Shown here one piece after another: positions 53,608-61,391 of a DNA stretch of 64,000 nt (within the stretch, counting starts at the first letter, position 1; each line of letters opens with the position of its first letter). The translations under genes were made by a program, and so were the position numbers. The DNA is from Flavobacteriaceae bacterium R38. GTDB lineage: Bacteria > Bacteroidota > Bacteroidia > Flavobacteriales > Flavobacteriaceae. Under the pieces are notes generated by a model. It had not been told where the DNA came from and did not search any database. It saw only the letters and a program-made list of their open reading frames with translations. The stretch spans positions 124,001-188,000 of the forward strand of contig WXYP01000003.1 in assembly GCA_009901575.1 (NCBI GenBank). Direction: 5' to 3'.

Positions 53608-53720
53608 AAACTGTAAAATAATAATAAAGAAACAAAATTTTAATCAAAGGAGGGGTAGGGTGTCTCTAGAGTTAGGGATTTTATTAATAAATGATATGAT
53701 AACCCAATAAATTTAAATAG

Positions 53721-54734
53721 ATGAAAAGAGTATTGAACTGTAGATTTTTAATCCTGATTTTTATAAGTGTTTTTGTTTTTGAGTCTTGTTCCAGTGATGA
53801 CAGTGATATAGTGAGCAATGACTCTCAGGCGGTAGACAATAATAATGATAACAATAATGATAATGACAATGATCAAGATCAAAACGGAGGAGACCAGAAT
53901 GGAGGTCAACAAAGCCAGGAAATTGAAGGGAGTATTACTTTGTATAGAGTAGAAGGAAATAACATTGTCAAAGAAAGAGATTTTAATGTAACGGGTAAGT
54001 TGAAAGAACTTCAGGATGATGTAGCAAAACATCGTGCATTATGGGAGTTTACTAAAAATATTGCTCCTGAAAGCTACATCAGAAAGCTAAGTCAGTTTAT
54101 GATATTTGCTGGTGAGAATAATGGAACTGCAGGATATGTTTTCAATACAGAAAACGATTTGAGCAAGTGGCAAATGGGATTGGCAATAGATTTTGCATAT
54201 TCAGGAGGGAGCCTAAATTCTGATGGAGAATTTGCATATACAGTTATTCATGAGTTCGGACATATAGTAACACTTGATAATACACAAGTAGACGGTAATA
54301 TTGGCAATGAAGCATGTCCTAATTATTTTATACAGGAAGGTTGTACAAAATTGCCATCGTATATTAATGTAATGTACCAGAGACACTGGAGTGATATCGC
54401 AAGTGAACATGCTGCAATTGGTGACGATCAGGGAAAAGCACAGCAGTTTTATGATAAGCACAGCGATCGTTTTGTAACGCAATATGCGGCTACAAATCCG
54501 CCAGAAGATATTGCAGAAGTATTTACCAGGTTTGTTCTTGATGCAAACCGGCCGGGAGGTACAACGGTAGCAGATCAAAAAGTACAACTTTTGTATGATT
54601 ATAATGAATTACTTCAGATAAGAGACCATATCAGGAGAAATCAGCAGCAAACAGGAAGAGCTCTAAAAATAAAGAGATGGGATATTGCCAGAGCTAATAA
54701 AAAATCTAAAATGGGATGCCTACGTCATAGATAA
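53721..54734 (+). CDS. Putative zinc-binding metallopeptidase lipoprotein
   Basis: The protein has 337 residues. Signal MKRVLNCRFLILIFISVFVF then ESCSSDDS (lipobox). A low-complexity Asn/Asp/Gly/Gln linker (about 37-65) leads to the catalytic domain. YTVIHEFGHIVTLD carries HEFGH (177-181), and a possible third ligand lies in DIAEVFTRFVL. The C-terminus is basic. It resembles lipid-anchored putative zinc-binding metallopeptidases of Bacteroidota. It is divergent from the FecIR sigma gene, so it may be part of that regulon (inference). Confidence 0.75.
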   Translation: MKRVLNCRFLILIFISVFVFESCSSDDSDIVSNDSQAVDNNNDNNNDNDNDQDQNGGDQNGGQQSQEIEGSITLYRVEGNNIVKERDFNVTGKLKELQDDVAKHRALWEFTKNIAPESYIRKLSQFMIFAGENNGTAGYVFNTENDLSKWQMGLAIDFAYSGGSLNSDGEFAYTVIHEFGHIVTLDNTQVDGNIGNEACPNYFIQEGCTKLPSYINVMYQRHWSDIASEHAAIGDDQGKAQQFYDKHSDRFVTQYAATNPPEDIAEVFTRFVLDANRPGGTTVADQKVQLLYDYNELLQIRDHIRRNQQQTGRALKIKRWDIARANKKSKMGCLRHR

Positions 54735-54749
54735 TGCTATGTAATCACT

Positions 54750-54787
54750 AAACTTATGCATGTGACTATTACATGCATAAGTTTTTC
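54750..54787 (+). terminator. Intrinsic terminator after the metallopeptidase
   Basis: AAACTTATGCATGT / ACATGCATAAGTTT, perfect 14-bp stem with loop GACTATT, followed by TTCCC. It covers the position of an upstream in-frame ATG (54773) of the next gene, which argues for the later start at 54821. Confidence 0.85.
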
Positions 54788-54820
54788 CCAATAATGATTA
54801 TAAAATTAAAATTGGATAGA

Positions 54821-55255
54821 ATGAAAAAGTTAATATGTATGTCGTTAATTATTTTATACGGATCGTGTGCTTCGCAAAAAAAAGTACATACAGATGATCT
54901 TAATTTAAAGCTAGGGGTAACAAAAACAAAATGTTTTGGAAAGTGCCCGGTTTACGAATTCAGGGTGTATGAGAATGGAGATATGGTGTATCATGGTATT
55001 AAAAATGTAGATAAAATCGGGACTTATATCGTTAGGTTGACAAAAAATGAGATGTCAAGACTGGAGGAGGAATTTAAAGCTACCGGTTTTGTTGAACTAC
55101 AAATTCCAAAACAGAAAGTAATCAGGGATATGCCTTTTGTTGTTCTAACATTTGAAAATAAAGTTATAAGATATCAACCGGGAGGTGAACCTGCTGTGTT
55201 GAAAGATTTGGTATTAAAGATAGAGGAGATGATTGAAAGAAAGATTGGTGTTTAA
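54821..55255 (+). CDS. DUF6438-type lipoprotein
   Basis: The protein has 144 residues. The start at 54821 gives the lipoprotein signal MKKLICMSLIILYGSCASQK. The mature part starts LNLKLGVTKTKCFGKCPVYE, with the CFGKCPVY block and FRVYENGDMVYHG that define DUF6438 proteins, followed by helix LTKNEMSRLEEEFKATGF and a short beta region. The two close Cys may form a disulfide. Function is unknown. Monocistronic with a terminator downstream. Confidence 0.82.
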   Translation: MKKLICMSLIILYGSCASQKKVHTDDLNLKLGVTKTKCFGKCPVYEFRVYENGDMVYHGIKNVDKIGTYIVRLTKNEMSRLEEEFKATGFVELQIPKQKVIRDMPFVVLTFENKVIRYQPGGEPAVLKDLVLKIEEMIERKIGV

Positions 55256-55347
55256 TTTTCATTGTTGAGAGTCATTCTCAAGGGGGCAATCTGAATTGGT
55301 TTTTTCAGAAATAGACTTGTAGAATTTACTCTTAGGTTGTTTGATTT

Positions 55348-55374
55348 AAAACTGTCCGAAAGGACAGTTTTTTA
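55348..55374 (+). terminator. Intrinsic terminator after the DUF6438 gene
   Basis: AAAACTGTCC GAAA GGACAGTTTT, perfect 10-bp stem with a GNRA-type loop, followed by TTATT. Confidence 0.88.
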
Positions 55375-55421
55375 TTATGTAATGTAGTGAATTATAAATC
55401 CCTTCGACTAAGAGGATAACC

Positions 55422-56309
55422 ATGAAAAAATTTTTCATCATATCGTTTATGGCAATACTTCAATTTGCCTGTAATAATAAAGAAAAAATGAATTCGATAG
55501 ATCACAACCAACTTATTAGTATTCAGAATGAATCAAATGTAGAAGAACTAGCTTCTCAATTAAAAGAACAAATAGAAAATAAAGGCTTTAAGGTTATTGC
55601 AGATGTAAATCATGCGGCCTCTGCAACCAAAGTAGAACTGGAATTAAGACCTACACGGACTTTAATTTTTGGTAACCCGCAAGGAGGGACAAAATTAATG
55701 CAACAGGATCAGGCGATCGGATTGGATCTCCCTCTAAAAATTCTGATTTGGGAAGACGAAGAAGGAAAAACAAATCTAAGTTATTATGACGGAACAACTT
55801 TAACGAGTCGTTATGGTATTACAGAGCCACAAGCCGTTATTGAAAAAGTAAATGGTGCTTTAGCTGGGTTTAGTAATAAGCCTGAAGAAATTAAAACAAG
55901 TGCAATATCATCTGTAAAAGATCAATTAATTTCTAAGAAAAGTACTTTTGATACAGATACAACTTTTGCAAGGCTTAAAGAAATAGTTGCTTCTAAAGGA
56001 TTAAATATTATTGCTGAGGTTCCACATGATAAAGCAGCAGCCAGTGTTGGATTGGAATTGAGGCCAACAAGATTGTTAATTTTTGGAAACCCAAAAGTAG
56101 GTACGCTTTTAATGCAAAGTGATCAAAAAATAGGAATTGATCTTCCGTTAAAAGTATTAGTTCATGAAAATGAACAAGGAGAAACATATGTCTCTTATTT
56201 TAACGCTTCTTTTTTAGCAAATCGTTATGAAATTGCTGATAAAGACGAAGTAGTTACCAAAATCAATGGGGCATTAGATGGAATAACTAATGCAGTAGTT
56301 ACAGAATAA
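55422..56309 (+). CDS. Tandem DUF302 lipoprotein
   Basis: The protein has 295 residues. Signal MKKFFIISFMAILQFACNNK with lipobox FACN. Two DUF302 domains follow (about 45-150 and 180-290). Their parallel blocks are VELELRPTRTLIFGNPQGGT with QQDQAIGLDLPLKILI, and VGLELRPTRLLIFGNPKVGT with QSDQKIGIDLPLKVLV. The near-identity of the blocks shows an internal duplication. DUF302 proteins are small, often periplasmic, and of unknown function; the LRPT..FGNP..G..LM core is the conserved face. Confidence 0.88.
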   Translation: MKKFFIISFMAILQFACNNKEKMNSIDHNQLISIQNESNVEELASQLKEQIENKGFKVIADVNHAASATKVELELRPTRTLIFGNPQGGTKLMQQDQAIGLDLPLKILIWEDEEGKTNLSYYDGTTLTSRYGITEPQAVIEKVNGALAGFSNKPEEIKTSAISSVKDQLISKKSTFDTDTTFARLKEIVASKGLNIIAEVPHDKAAASVGLELRPTRLLIFGNPKVGTLLMQSDQKIGIDLPLKVLVHENEQGETYVSYFNASFLANRYEIADKDEVVTKINGALDGITNAVVTE

Positions 56310-56334
56310 GTTCCCCTTTCAATTATATTTGATT

Positions 56335-56362
56335 AAGCCTCGTTTTTAGCGAGGCTTTTTTC
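56335..56362 (+). terminator. Intrinsic terminator after the DUF302 gene
   Basis: AAGCCTCG (56335-56342) / CGAGGCTT (56350-56357) with loop TTTTTAG, followed by TTTT C. Confidence 0.88.
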
Positions 56363-56446
56363 TTGATGCTTTTAAGAATGATTTCAGAGTAAGTTATTTT
56401 TTTAGTAGTTTGTAACCTGCTATTGAAAATTAAAATACCCCCTGCA

Positions 56447-56593
56447 ATGATTAAAAAGTCCTGTTTTTTGTTGATTATATTATTTTCGATTAAACCAGGA
56501 ATATCACAAAATGCTAATACAGGATGTAACGGAACAGTTACCGGGACTACTGTAAAGCCAACCGTTAGCTGTATAGTTTCTTTTGGTTGTTAG
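56447..56593 (+). pseudogene. 48-residue chimeric ORF: regulator signal peptide fused to a Cys/Thr tail
   Basis: The N-terminus MIKKSCFLLIILFSIKPGIS and about 60 bp of upstream DNA match the start of the TPR-AraC regulator at 57162 (MMKKTCFLLVFVFLLLMNSV), including TTTTTTAGTAG and ACCCCCTGCAATGAT-like words. After ..SQ the sequence switches to NANTGCNGTVTGTTVKPTVS then CIVSFGC and stops. The tail has spaced Cys and Thr/Ser as in the peptide precursors nearby, and its GCTAATAC matches the C-A-N-T repeat DNA of the gene at 58962. The most economical view is a remnant made by deletion between a regulator copy and a precursor copy. Alternatively it is a live small secreted peptide. Confidence 0.5.
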
Positions 56594-56617
56594 AATACTT
56601 AATATACATCTACTTAT

Positions 56618-56775
56618 TTTTTATAAGTCAGGAAATACTTCTTTTAGGATAAAACCTGTAATAAGAGTATTTTTATAATAAAATCAATCAAAAACAAAAA
56701 CTTTCTTGCAAGAAGAGACATAAACTCTAAGTGTCTTTAAATGTTTAGAGCTTTACTTTTTTAAAAATTTTAATT
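56618..56775 (+). promoter_or_regulatory. Leader/promoter region of peptide precursor 1 (shared with 59308-59459)
   Basis: About 155 bp alignable with the region before precursor 3. The best-kept core is AAGAAGAGAC..CTCT.AGTGTCT..TTTAGAG (56710-56750). CTCTAA (56725-56730) pairs with TTAGAG (56745-56750) and is followed by a U-rich CTTTACTTTTTT, so the element resembles a transcription attenuator in the 5' leader. Confidence 0.6.
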
Positions 56776-56976
56776 ATGAAAAAAAAGAATTTTAATGGAA
56801 AGTTGAATTTATCTAAAAAAACAATTTCAAATTTTCAATCTACCGAAGTTAAAGGAGGTACAGGAACATTTGTAGACTGTGGACCTTTGGATACCCGGGT
56901 ATCTATATGCGCTATTGGTGCAGAACCGGGAGACTGTATTACGCTGGTAATAGGTGGAGCACCTTGTAGAGGTTAA
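56776..56976 (+). CDS. GG-leader natural product precursor 1 (class I lanthipeptide-like family of Bacteroidota)
   Basis: The precursor has 66 residues. The leader MKKKNFNGKLNLSKKTISNF has the KLxLxKxTIS pattern of the Bacteroidota natural-product precursor family, often named class I lanthipeptide, and ends in VKGG at 27-28, a double-glycine cleavage site. The core (38 residues) has four Cys and several Thr/Ser (TGTFVDCGPLDTRVSICAIG, then PGDCITLVIGGAPCRG). No LanB/LanC-like enzyme, radical SAM enzyme or C39 transporter lies within the window, so processing would need genes elsewhere. The leader is nearly identical to that of precursor 3. Confidence 0.78.
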   Translation: MKKKNFNGKLNLSKKTISNFQSTEVKGGTGTFVDCGPLDTRVSICAIGAEPGDCITLVIGGAPCRG

Positions 56977-57010
56977 ACTATAAGGAGGTAATTGTTTATC
57001 GAAATTAAGT

Positions 57011-57048
57011 AAAAATGGTTTGGACATATTATATCCAAACCATTTTTC
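57011..57048 (+). terminator. Intrinsic terminator after precursor 1
   Basis: AAAAATGGTTTGGA (57011-57024) pairs with TCCAAACCATTTTT (57034-57047), loop CATATTATA; strong 14-bp stem. Confidence 0.85.
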
Positions 57049-57161
57049 ATAATATTAAATTTAAAACCCTAATTCCTTTCAGTAAAACCATAATAATTTT
57101 AAAGTAAGAAACTTTTTTAGTAGCTTGTAGCTAACTATAGTAATTAACACTTCCCCCTTCA

Positions 57162-58877
57162 ATGATGAAAAAAACGTGTTTTCTACTTGTTTTTGTATTC
57201 TTACTTTTAATGAATTCTGTCTTATCTCAAGATGTTAAGGAAAGAGCATTAAAGTTAAGAAAGGAATGGAGCGAAAAATCTTTTCAAGAAATTTATGAAG
57301 ATTTTACCGAATTTTATGATACTTCAGATACGTTGAGTATGCGTATTACAGCAGAAAAATTATTAAAAGAAGCTAAGTATACAGAAAATCCGGAATACTA
57401 TATTATGGGGTATCATCGCTTGAGTGATTACTTTCGAGTCATAGAAAAATATGATGAGGCAGCTTCCTTGATGGATACAGCTATAGTATATTTAGATAAA
57501 TCTCCCAATTTTTATAAAAAAACACAGCTCTTTCTTGTTAATGGTTCTTTGAACCGAGTTTTGGGTAGATATGAAAAAGCTATAGAAAATTATTTGCTTA
57601 ATCTTGAAATAGCAAAAAAAGATAAAAATGAGTTTCTGGAATTAATGACAAAAATTCCTATTGCAAAAATTAAAGGTCAGGTGTATGATCCTAAAGAGGC
57701 TATAGAAATTTGCCTGGAAAGTATACAACTCATTGAAGATAGTCAAAACCCTCTAATCAGAGAGCATTATGATAAATTCCTAATTGATTTGTGGACTACA
57801 TTAGCAAATAAGTATATTTCTATTTATGATTATAAAACTGCATTGTATTATTGTAATCAGCTTATTGAAAAAGGAAAGCAAACTAATGATAGCAATATAA
57901 TAGCAACTGGAATTATAGGTTTAAGTGATATTTATTCATTGACTGCCGAATATGATAAAACATTATCATATTTGGAAACATTTGACAATCTTGAGGGGTT
58001 AACTAATAAAGTTTTTTATCAACCCTTTGTTCATCTTTTTTATGCACGAATTTATTTTTATACAAATGAATACAGTAAAGCACTTACAGCTTTAGAAAAA
58101 ATTGACGAACTACAAAAGGAACGATCTTTTGATTTTTTTGTTTTACAGGAAAAGTATGTTTTATATGCTAAAACATACCAATCCTTAGGAGAAATAGATG
58201 AATCACTGACATACTTTAATAAAGCGAATAATGTCTATAGAAATAATATAGAACGTAAGAGTAAGCTTAGTCAAAATATTATAGAACGATATAATTTAGC
58301 TGATTTTAAAAATGAAATTTCTGTATTATCGAAAAGAACTAATGCACAAAGAAGGTTGTTTTGGAAAGCCACAATTCTTCTATTTTTAGGAGTGATTATT
58401 TTTATGGCTTATTTTAATCTGAAGCAGAAAAAAAATAAAGAAAAATTTAATCGCCTTTTAAAACAAATAGATAGGCAACAAGTTGGTATACGTAATAAAT
58501 TTTATAAAGATTCAAAATCAAAAGACATTTTAGATGAATTGGATATTCTGGAGAAAAAATTATTTTTTCTTGATGATAGTATTACGCTATATCAATTAGC
58601 TAAAATGTTAAATACAAATACGACCTATCTTTCCAGGGTTATTAATATGGAAAAAAAATGTTCTTTTTCTAAATATTTAACCAACCTTCGTATAACATAT
58701 GCCATACATAAGTTACGTACTGATAAAAAATTCAGAATGTATTCCATAGAGGCTTTATATAAAGAATCCGGATTTAAAAGCCTTAATCCCTTTCTAAATG
58801 CCTTTAAGGCAACTACAAATCTATACCCTTCTTATTTTATCAGGCGATTAAATAAGCATGACAATTTAAGCTCTTAA
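57162..58877 (+). CDS. TPR-transmembrane-AraC regulator
   Basis: The protein has 571 residues (a second ATG is the next codon). Signal peptide MMKKTCFLLVFVFLLLMNSV. TPR-like helices span about 25-390 (EAASLMDTAIVYLDKSPNFY, YEKAIENYLLNLEIAKKD, ALTALEKIDELQKER). One transmembrane helix lies near 405-422 (ATILLFLGVIIFMAYFNL). After a charged linker the C-terminus is an AraC-type DNA-binding domain (LYQLAKMLNTNTTYLSRVIN, MYSIEALYKESGFKSLNPFL, then TNLYPSYF). It would sense peptides or proteins in the periplasm and act on DNA directly. It sits in the peptide-precursor locus and probably controls it. Confidence 0.85.
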   Translation: MMKKTCFLLVFVFLLLMNSVLSQDVKERALKLRKEWSEKSFQEIYEDFTEFYDTSDTLSMRITAEKLLKEAKYTENPEYYIMGYHRLSDYFRVIEKYDEAASLMDTAIVYLDKSPNFYKKTQLFLVNGSLNRVLGRYEKAIENYLLNLEIAKKDKNEFLELMTKIPIAKIKGQVYDPKEAIEICLESIQLIEDSQNPLIREHYDKFLIDLWTTLANKYISIYDYKTALYYCNQLIEKGKQTNDSNIIATGIIGLSDIYSLTAEYDKTLSYLETFDNLEGLTNKVFYQPFVHLFYARIYFYTNEYSKALTALEKIDELQKERSFDFFVLQEKYVLYAKTYQSLGEIDESLTYFNKANNVYRNNIERKSKLSQNIIERYNLADFKNEISVLSKRTNAQRRLFWKATILLFLGVIIFMAYFNLKQKKNKEKFNRLLKQIDRQQVGIRNKFYKDSKSKDILDELDILEKKLFFLDDSITLYQLAKMLNTNTTYLSRVINMEKKCSFSKYLTNLRITYAIHKLRTDKKFRMYSIEALYKESGFKSLNPFLNAFKATTNLYPSYFIRRLNKHDNLSS

Positions 58878-58961
58878 TTTATAAATCAGAAGATATTGTA
58901 TAGTTGTTAAGTCTGACAAAAAAATATATTTGTTAGTGACCTAATAGTAAAAACGATAGAG

Positions 58962-59270
58962 ATGAAAAAATTTAAAAAATTAAGTTTAGGAAAGATCACT
59001 GTAGCTTCAATCAATCATAGTCATAAAATTATAGGAGGCACAGCTAATTTTGATACAGCTGAGACCTGCACATGTACGATTAATAACCCTGTTTGTGGGA
59101 ATGTTAGCGGAAATACTTGCGCGAATACATGTGCGAATACATGTGCTAATACTTGTGGAGCTACATGTGCTAATACTTGCGCAGATGCTTCCTGCGCTAT
59201 TGGTTGTACAGATACTTGTCACACAGCTACAGATGGTAATAATGATGTTACAGTTAATTGTTTAGGTTAA
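58962..59270 (+). CDS. GG-leader peptide precursor 2 with C-A-N-T repeat core
   Basis: The precursor has 102 residues. The leader MKKFKKLSLGKITVASINHS ends HKIIGG (double glycine at 25-26). The core of 76 residues has 13 Cys and is dominated by a four-residue period: NTCANTCANTCANTC, then GATCANTCADASCAIGC. Every fourth residue is Cys, mostly preceded by Thr. Thr/Cys pairs could in principle form thioether rings; alternatively the peptide could bind metal or form a regular Cys ladder. The leader is shorter and more divergent than those of precursors 1 and 3. It lies 84 bp after the regulator gene, probably in the same transcript. Confidence 0.72.
   Translation: MKKFKKLSLGKITVASINHSHKIIGGTANFDTAETCTCTINNPVCGNVSGNTCANTCANTCANTCGATCANTCADASCAIGCTDTCHTATDGNNDVTVNCLG
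59111..59187 (+). repeat. In-frame 12-bp tandem repeat in precursor 2
   Basis: About six imperfect copies of the 12-mer AATACNTGYGCN (for example AATACATGTGCG, AATACTTGTGGA) encode the C-A-N-T motif. Synonymous third-position differences between copies (TGC/TGT, GCG/GCT) show the repeat is not a very recent slippage product. Confidence 0.8.
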
Positions 59271-59282
59271 TAATACTTTTTG

Positions 59283-59313
59283 AAAAGGGAGTATTATTAC
59301 TACCCTCCTTTTT
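59283..59313 (+). terminator. Probable intrinsic terminator after precursor 2
   Basis: AAAAGGGAG (59283-59291) pairs with CTCCTTTT (59305-59312) with one bulged G, then T. It is a moderate-quality stem. Confidence 0.6.
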
Positions 59314-59459
59314 ATAAATCTGAAGGAACGTTTTTAGGATTACGGGATTTATCATTCTACTTTTATACAAGCGCTAAAATTTTCTTATAAGAAGAGACGT
59401 ATGCTCTGAGTGTCTATAATTGTTTAGAGTTTTTATACATATTTTAAAAACTTATAATT
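59308..59459 (+). promoter_or_regulatory. Leader/promoter region of peptide precursor 3 (shared with 56618-56775)
   Basis: AAGAAGAGAC..CTCTGAGTGTCT..GTTTAGAG (59390-59429) repeats the core of the precursor-1 leader. CTCTGA pairs with TTAGAG using one G-T wobble, so the stem is kept although one base changed. TTTTTATAC follows directly, again terminator-like 30 bases before the start codon. Confidence 0.6.
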
Positions 59460-59711
59460 ATGAAAAAAAAGAATTTTAATGGAAAGTTGAGTTTATCTAA
59501 AAAAACTATTTCTAATTTAGAGAAATCTGGAATTGCTGGAGGTTTTGATGCTTCTGCAAATAGCTATTGTGGAGTTCCATGTATTGCTAGTCTTGAATGT
59601 GATCCAACAGCAACTCAAGAACAAGGCTGCAATGATACTGATGGATGTTTGAGTGGTAGCCCATGTATCGGAACTCAATTAACTTGTGTTTGTACAGCTA
59701 TAGATTGTTAA
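59460..59711 (+). CDS. GG-leader natural product precursor 3
   Basis: The precursor has 83 residues. The leader MKKKNFNGKLSLSKKTISNL differs from precursor 1 by only two residues in the first 20 and ends in GIAGG (27-28). The core of 55 residues has nine Cys (SYCGVPCIASLECD, GCNDTDGCLSG, TCVCTAIDC) with many Thr/Ser/Asp. Same family as precursor 1; the different core with a conserved leader is the normal pattern for precursors sharing one maturation enzyme. A strong terminator follows at 59724. Confidence 0.78.
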   Translation: MKKKNFNGKLSLSKKTISNLEKSGIAGGFDASANSYCGVPCIASLECDPTATQEQGCNDTDGCLSGSPCIGTQLTCVCTAIDC

Positions 59712-59723
59712 ATCAATATTTCA

Positions 59724-59760
59724 ACATAAGGGTGATTCATAATACAAATCACCCTTATGT
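59724..59760. terminator. Bidirectional intrinsic terminator
   Basis: ACATAAGGGTGATT (59724-59737) / AATCACCCTTATGT (59747-59760), perfect 14-bp stem, followed by ATCTTTT. It separates precursor 3 from the convergent aldehyde dehydrogenase gene. Confidence 0.88.
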
Positions 59761-59770
59761 ATCTTTTAGT

Positions 59771-61324
59771 TTACAAATCAAATTTAATTCCTTGTGCTAA
59801 AGGCAACTCGGTAGTGTAATTAATGGTATTGGTCTGACGCCTCATATATACTTTCCAGGCATCAGAACCAGATTCTCTACCTCCACCGGTTTCTTTTTCA
59901 CCTCCAAAAGCACCACCAATTTCTGCTCCAGAAGTTCCAATATTGACATTGGCAATTCCGCAATCCGAACCTGCATAGCTTAAGAAACGCTCTGCTTCTC
60001 TTAAATTATTAGTCATAATTGCAGAAGATAATCCCTGTACTACACCATTTTGAATTTCAATAGCATTTTCAACATCACCACTATATTTTAATAAATAGAG
60101 TACCGGAGCAAAAGTTTCATGTTGTACAATTTCGAAATGAGGTTCTGCTTCTGCAATGGCAGGTTTTACATAGCATCCGCTTTCATAACCTTCTCCTTGC
60201 AGTACTTCGCCTTCCACTACAATATTTCCACCTTCTGCAACCACTTTTTCTAAAGCAGCTTCATACATACTTACTGCATCTTTATCAATAAGCGGCCCTA
60301 CATGATTGTTTTCATCTAACGGATTCCCTATACGCAACTGGCCATATGCATCAACAATAGCATTTTTTACCTTATCATAAATTGATTCGTGAATAATAAG
60401 TCGGCGTGTCGTTGTACAACGTTGACCAGCAGTACCACAAGCACCAAAAACGGCTCCGATTACGGTCATTTTTATATCAGCTTCAGGAGTTACAATAATA
60501 GCATTGTTTCCTCCTAACTCTAGTAAAGATTTACCAAGACGTTGCCCTACGGTACTGGCAACTATTTTCCCCATTCGGGTAGAACCTGTTGCAGAAATTA
60601 AAGGAATACGTTTATCAGTAGTCATAAATTCCCCTACTTGATAATCGCCATTGATTAAACAGCTAACACCTTCCGGTACATTATTTTCTTTTAATACTTC
60701 TGCGATAATATGCTGACAAGCTACACCGCACAAAGGTGTTTTTTCACTTGGTTTCCACACACAAACATCTCCGCAAACCCATGCCAAAGCAGTATTCCAT
60801 GACCAAACAGCTACCGGGAAATTGAAAGCAGAAATAATACCTACTGTCCCTAATGGATGATACTGTTCGTACATACGATGTCCGGGACGCTCAGAATGCA
60901 TAGTAAGTCCGTGAAGCTGACGTGATAATCCGACAGCAAAATCACAGATATCAATCATCTCCTGAACTTCTCCCAAACCTTCCTGGAAAGATTTTCCCAT
61001 CTCATAAGAAACCAGTTTTCCAAGAGACTCTTTATATGCTCTGAGTTTTACTCCAAACTGCCGTACAATTTCTCCTCGTTTAGGAGCAGGCATGGTACGC
61101 CAAACCTTAAATGCATCACCAGCAGTTTTCATTACTTTTTCGTAATCTTCCCTGGTTGTAGTTTTTACTTTTCCTATCAATTCTCCATCTACCGGAGAGT
61201 ATGAAGCAATTTCTTCTCCGTTTGAGAACCAATCAGAACCTGTTGAGGTTCCGTTATTAATTGCAGAAATTCCAAGCTGTTTTAAAGCTTTTTCAATTCC
61301 AAAATCGGCAGCAACATTTATCAT
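59771..61324 (-). CDS. Aldehyde dehydrogenase, ALDH7 (antiquitin/aminoadipate-semialdehyde) type
   Basis: The protein has 517 residues. FNFPVAVWSW (168-177), KPSEKTPL with NAD-contacting Lys191, Glu269 in LELGGNN and catalytic Cys303 in GQRCTTTRR are all present. The FPVAVWSWNTALAW block and overall length match the ALDH7/AmaB group, which oxidises alpha-aminoadipate semialdehyde in lysine degradation. It lies 67 bp downstream of the 3-hydroxyanthranilate dioxygenase gene, so a role on the kynurenine-pathway semialdehyde is conceivable but less likely from sequence. Cytoplasmic, NAD-dependent. Confidence 0.87.
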   Translation of the reverse strand: MINVAADFGIEKALKQLGISAINNGTSTGSDWFSNGEEIASYSPVDGELIGKVKTTTREDYEKVMKTAGDAFKVWRTMPAPKRGEIVRQFGVKLRAYKESLGKLVSYEMGKSFQEGLGEVQEMIDICDFAVGLSRQLHGLTMHSERPGHRMYEQYHPLGTVGIISAFNFPVAVWSWNTALAWVCGDVCVWKPSEKTPLCGVACQHIIAEVLKENNVPEGVSCLINGDYQVGEFMTTDKRIPLISATGSTRMGKIVASTVGQRLGKSLLELGGNNAIIVTPEADIKMTVIGAVFGACGTAGQRCTTTRRLIIHESIYDKVKNAIVDAYGQLRIGNPLDENNHVGPLIDKDAVSMYEAALEKVVAEGGNIVVEGEVLQGEGYESGCYVKPAIAEAEPHFEIVQHETFAPVLYLLKYSGDVENAIEIQNGVVQGLSSAIMTNNLREAERFLSYAGSDCGIANVNIGTSGAEIGGAFGGEKETGGGRESGSDAWKVYMRRQTNTINYTTELPLAQGIKFDL

Positions 61325-61391
61325 TTTTATAACTTTTTAAGCGTGTATTGTTAAATTTTTAGCGAAGGTACTAATTAAAAAGAGAGCTACA

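Noticed and set aside
56979-56990. Strong Shine-Dalgarno-like AAGGAGGT after precursor 1
   Set aside because: Only a six-codon frame beginning with TTG follows it, and Bacteroidota rarely depend on such sites; no gene supported.
59111-59187. CRISPR-like short tandem repeat
   Set aside because: Period is 12 bp without spacers, in frame, inside a precursor gene.
59007-59265. Open frames on the opposite strand and in a second frame over the C-A-N-T repeat
   Set aside because: They are open only because the 12-bp repeat lacks stops in other frames; the frame with the GG leader is the plausible one.
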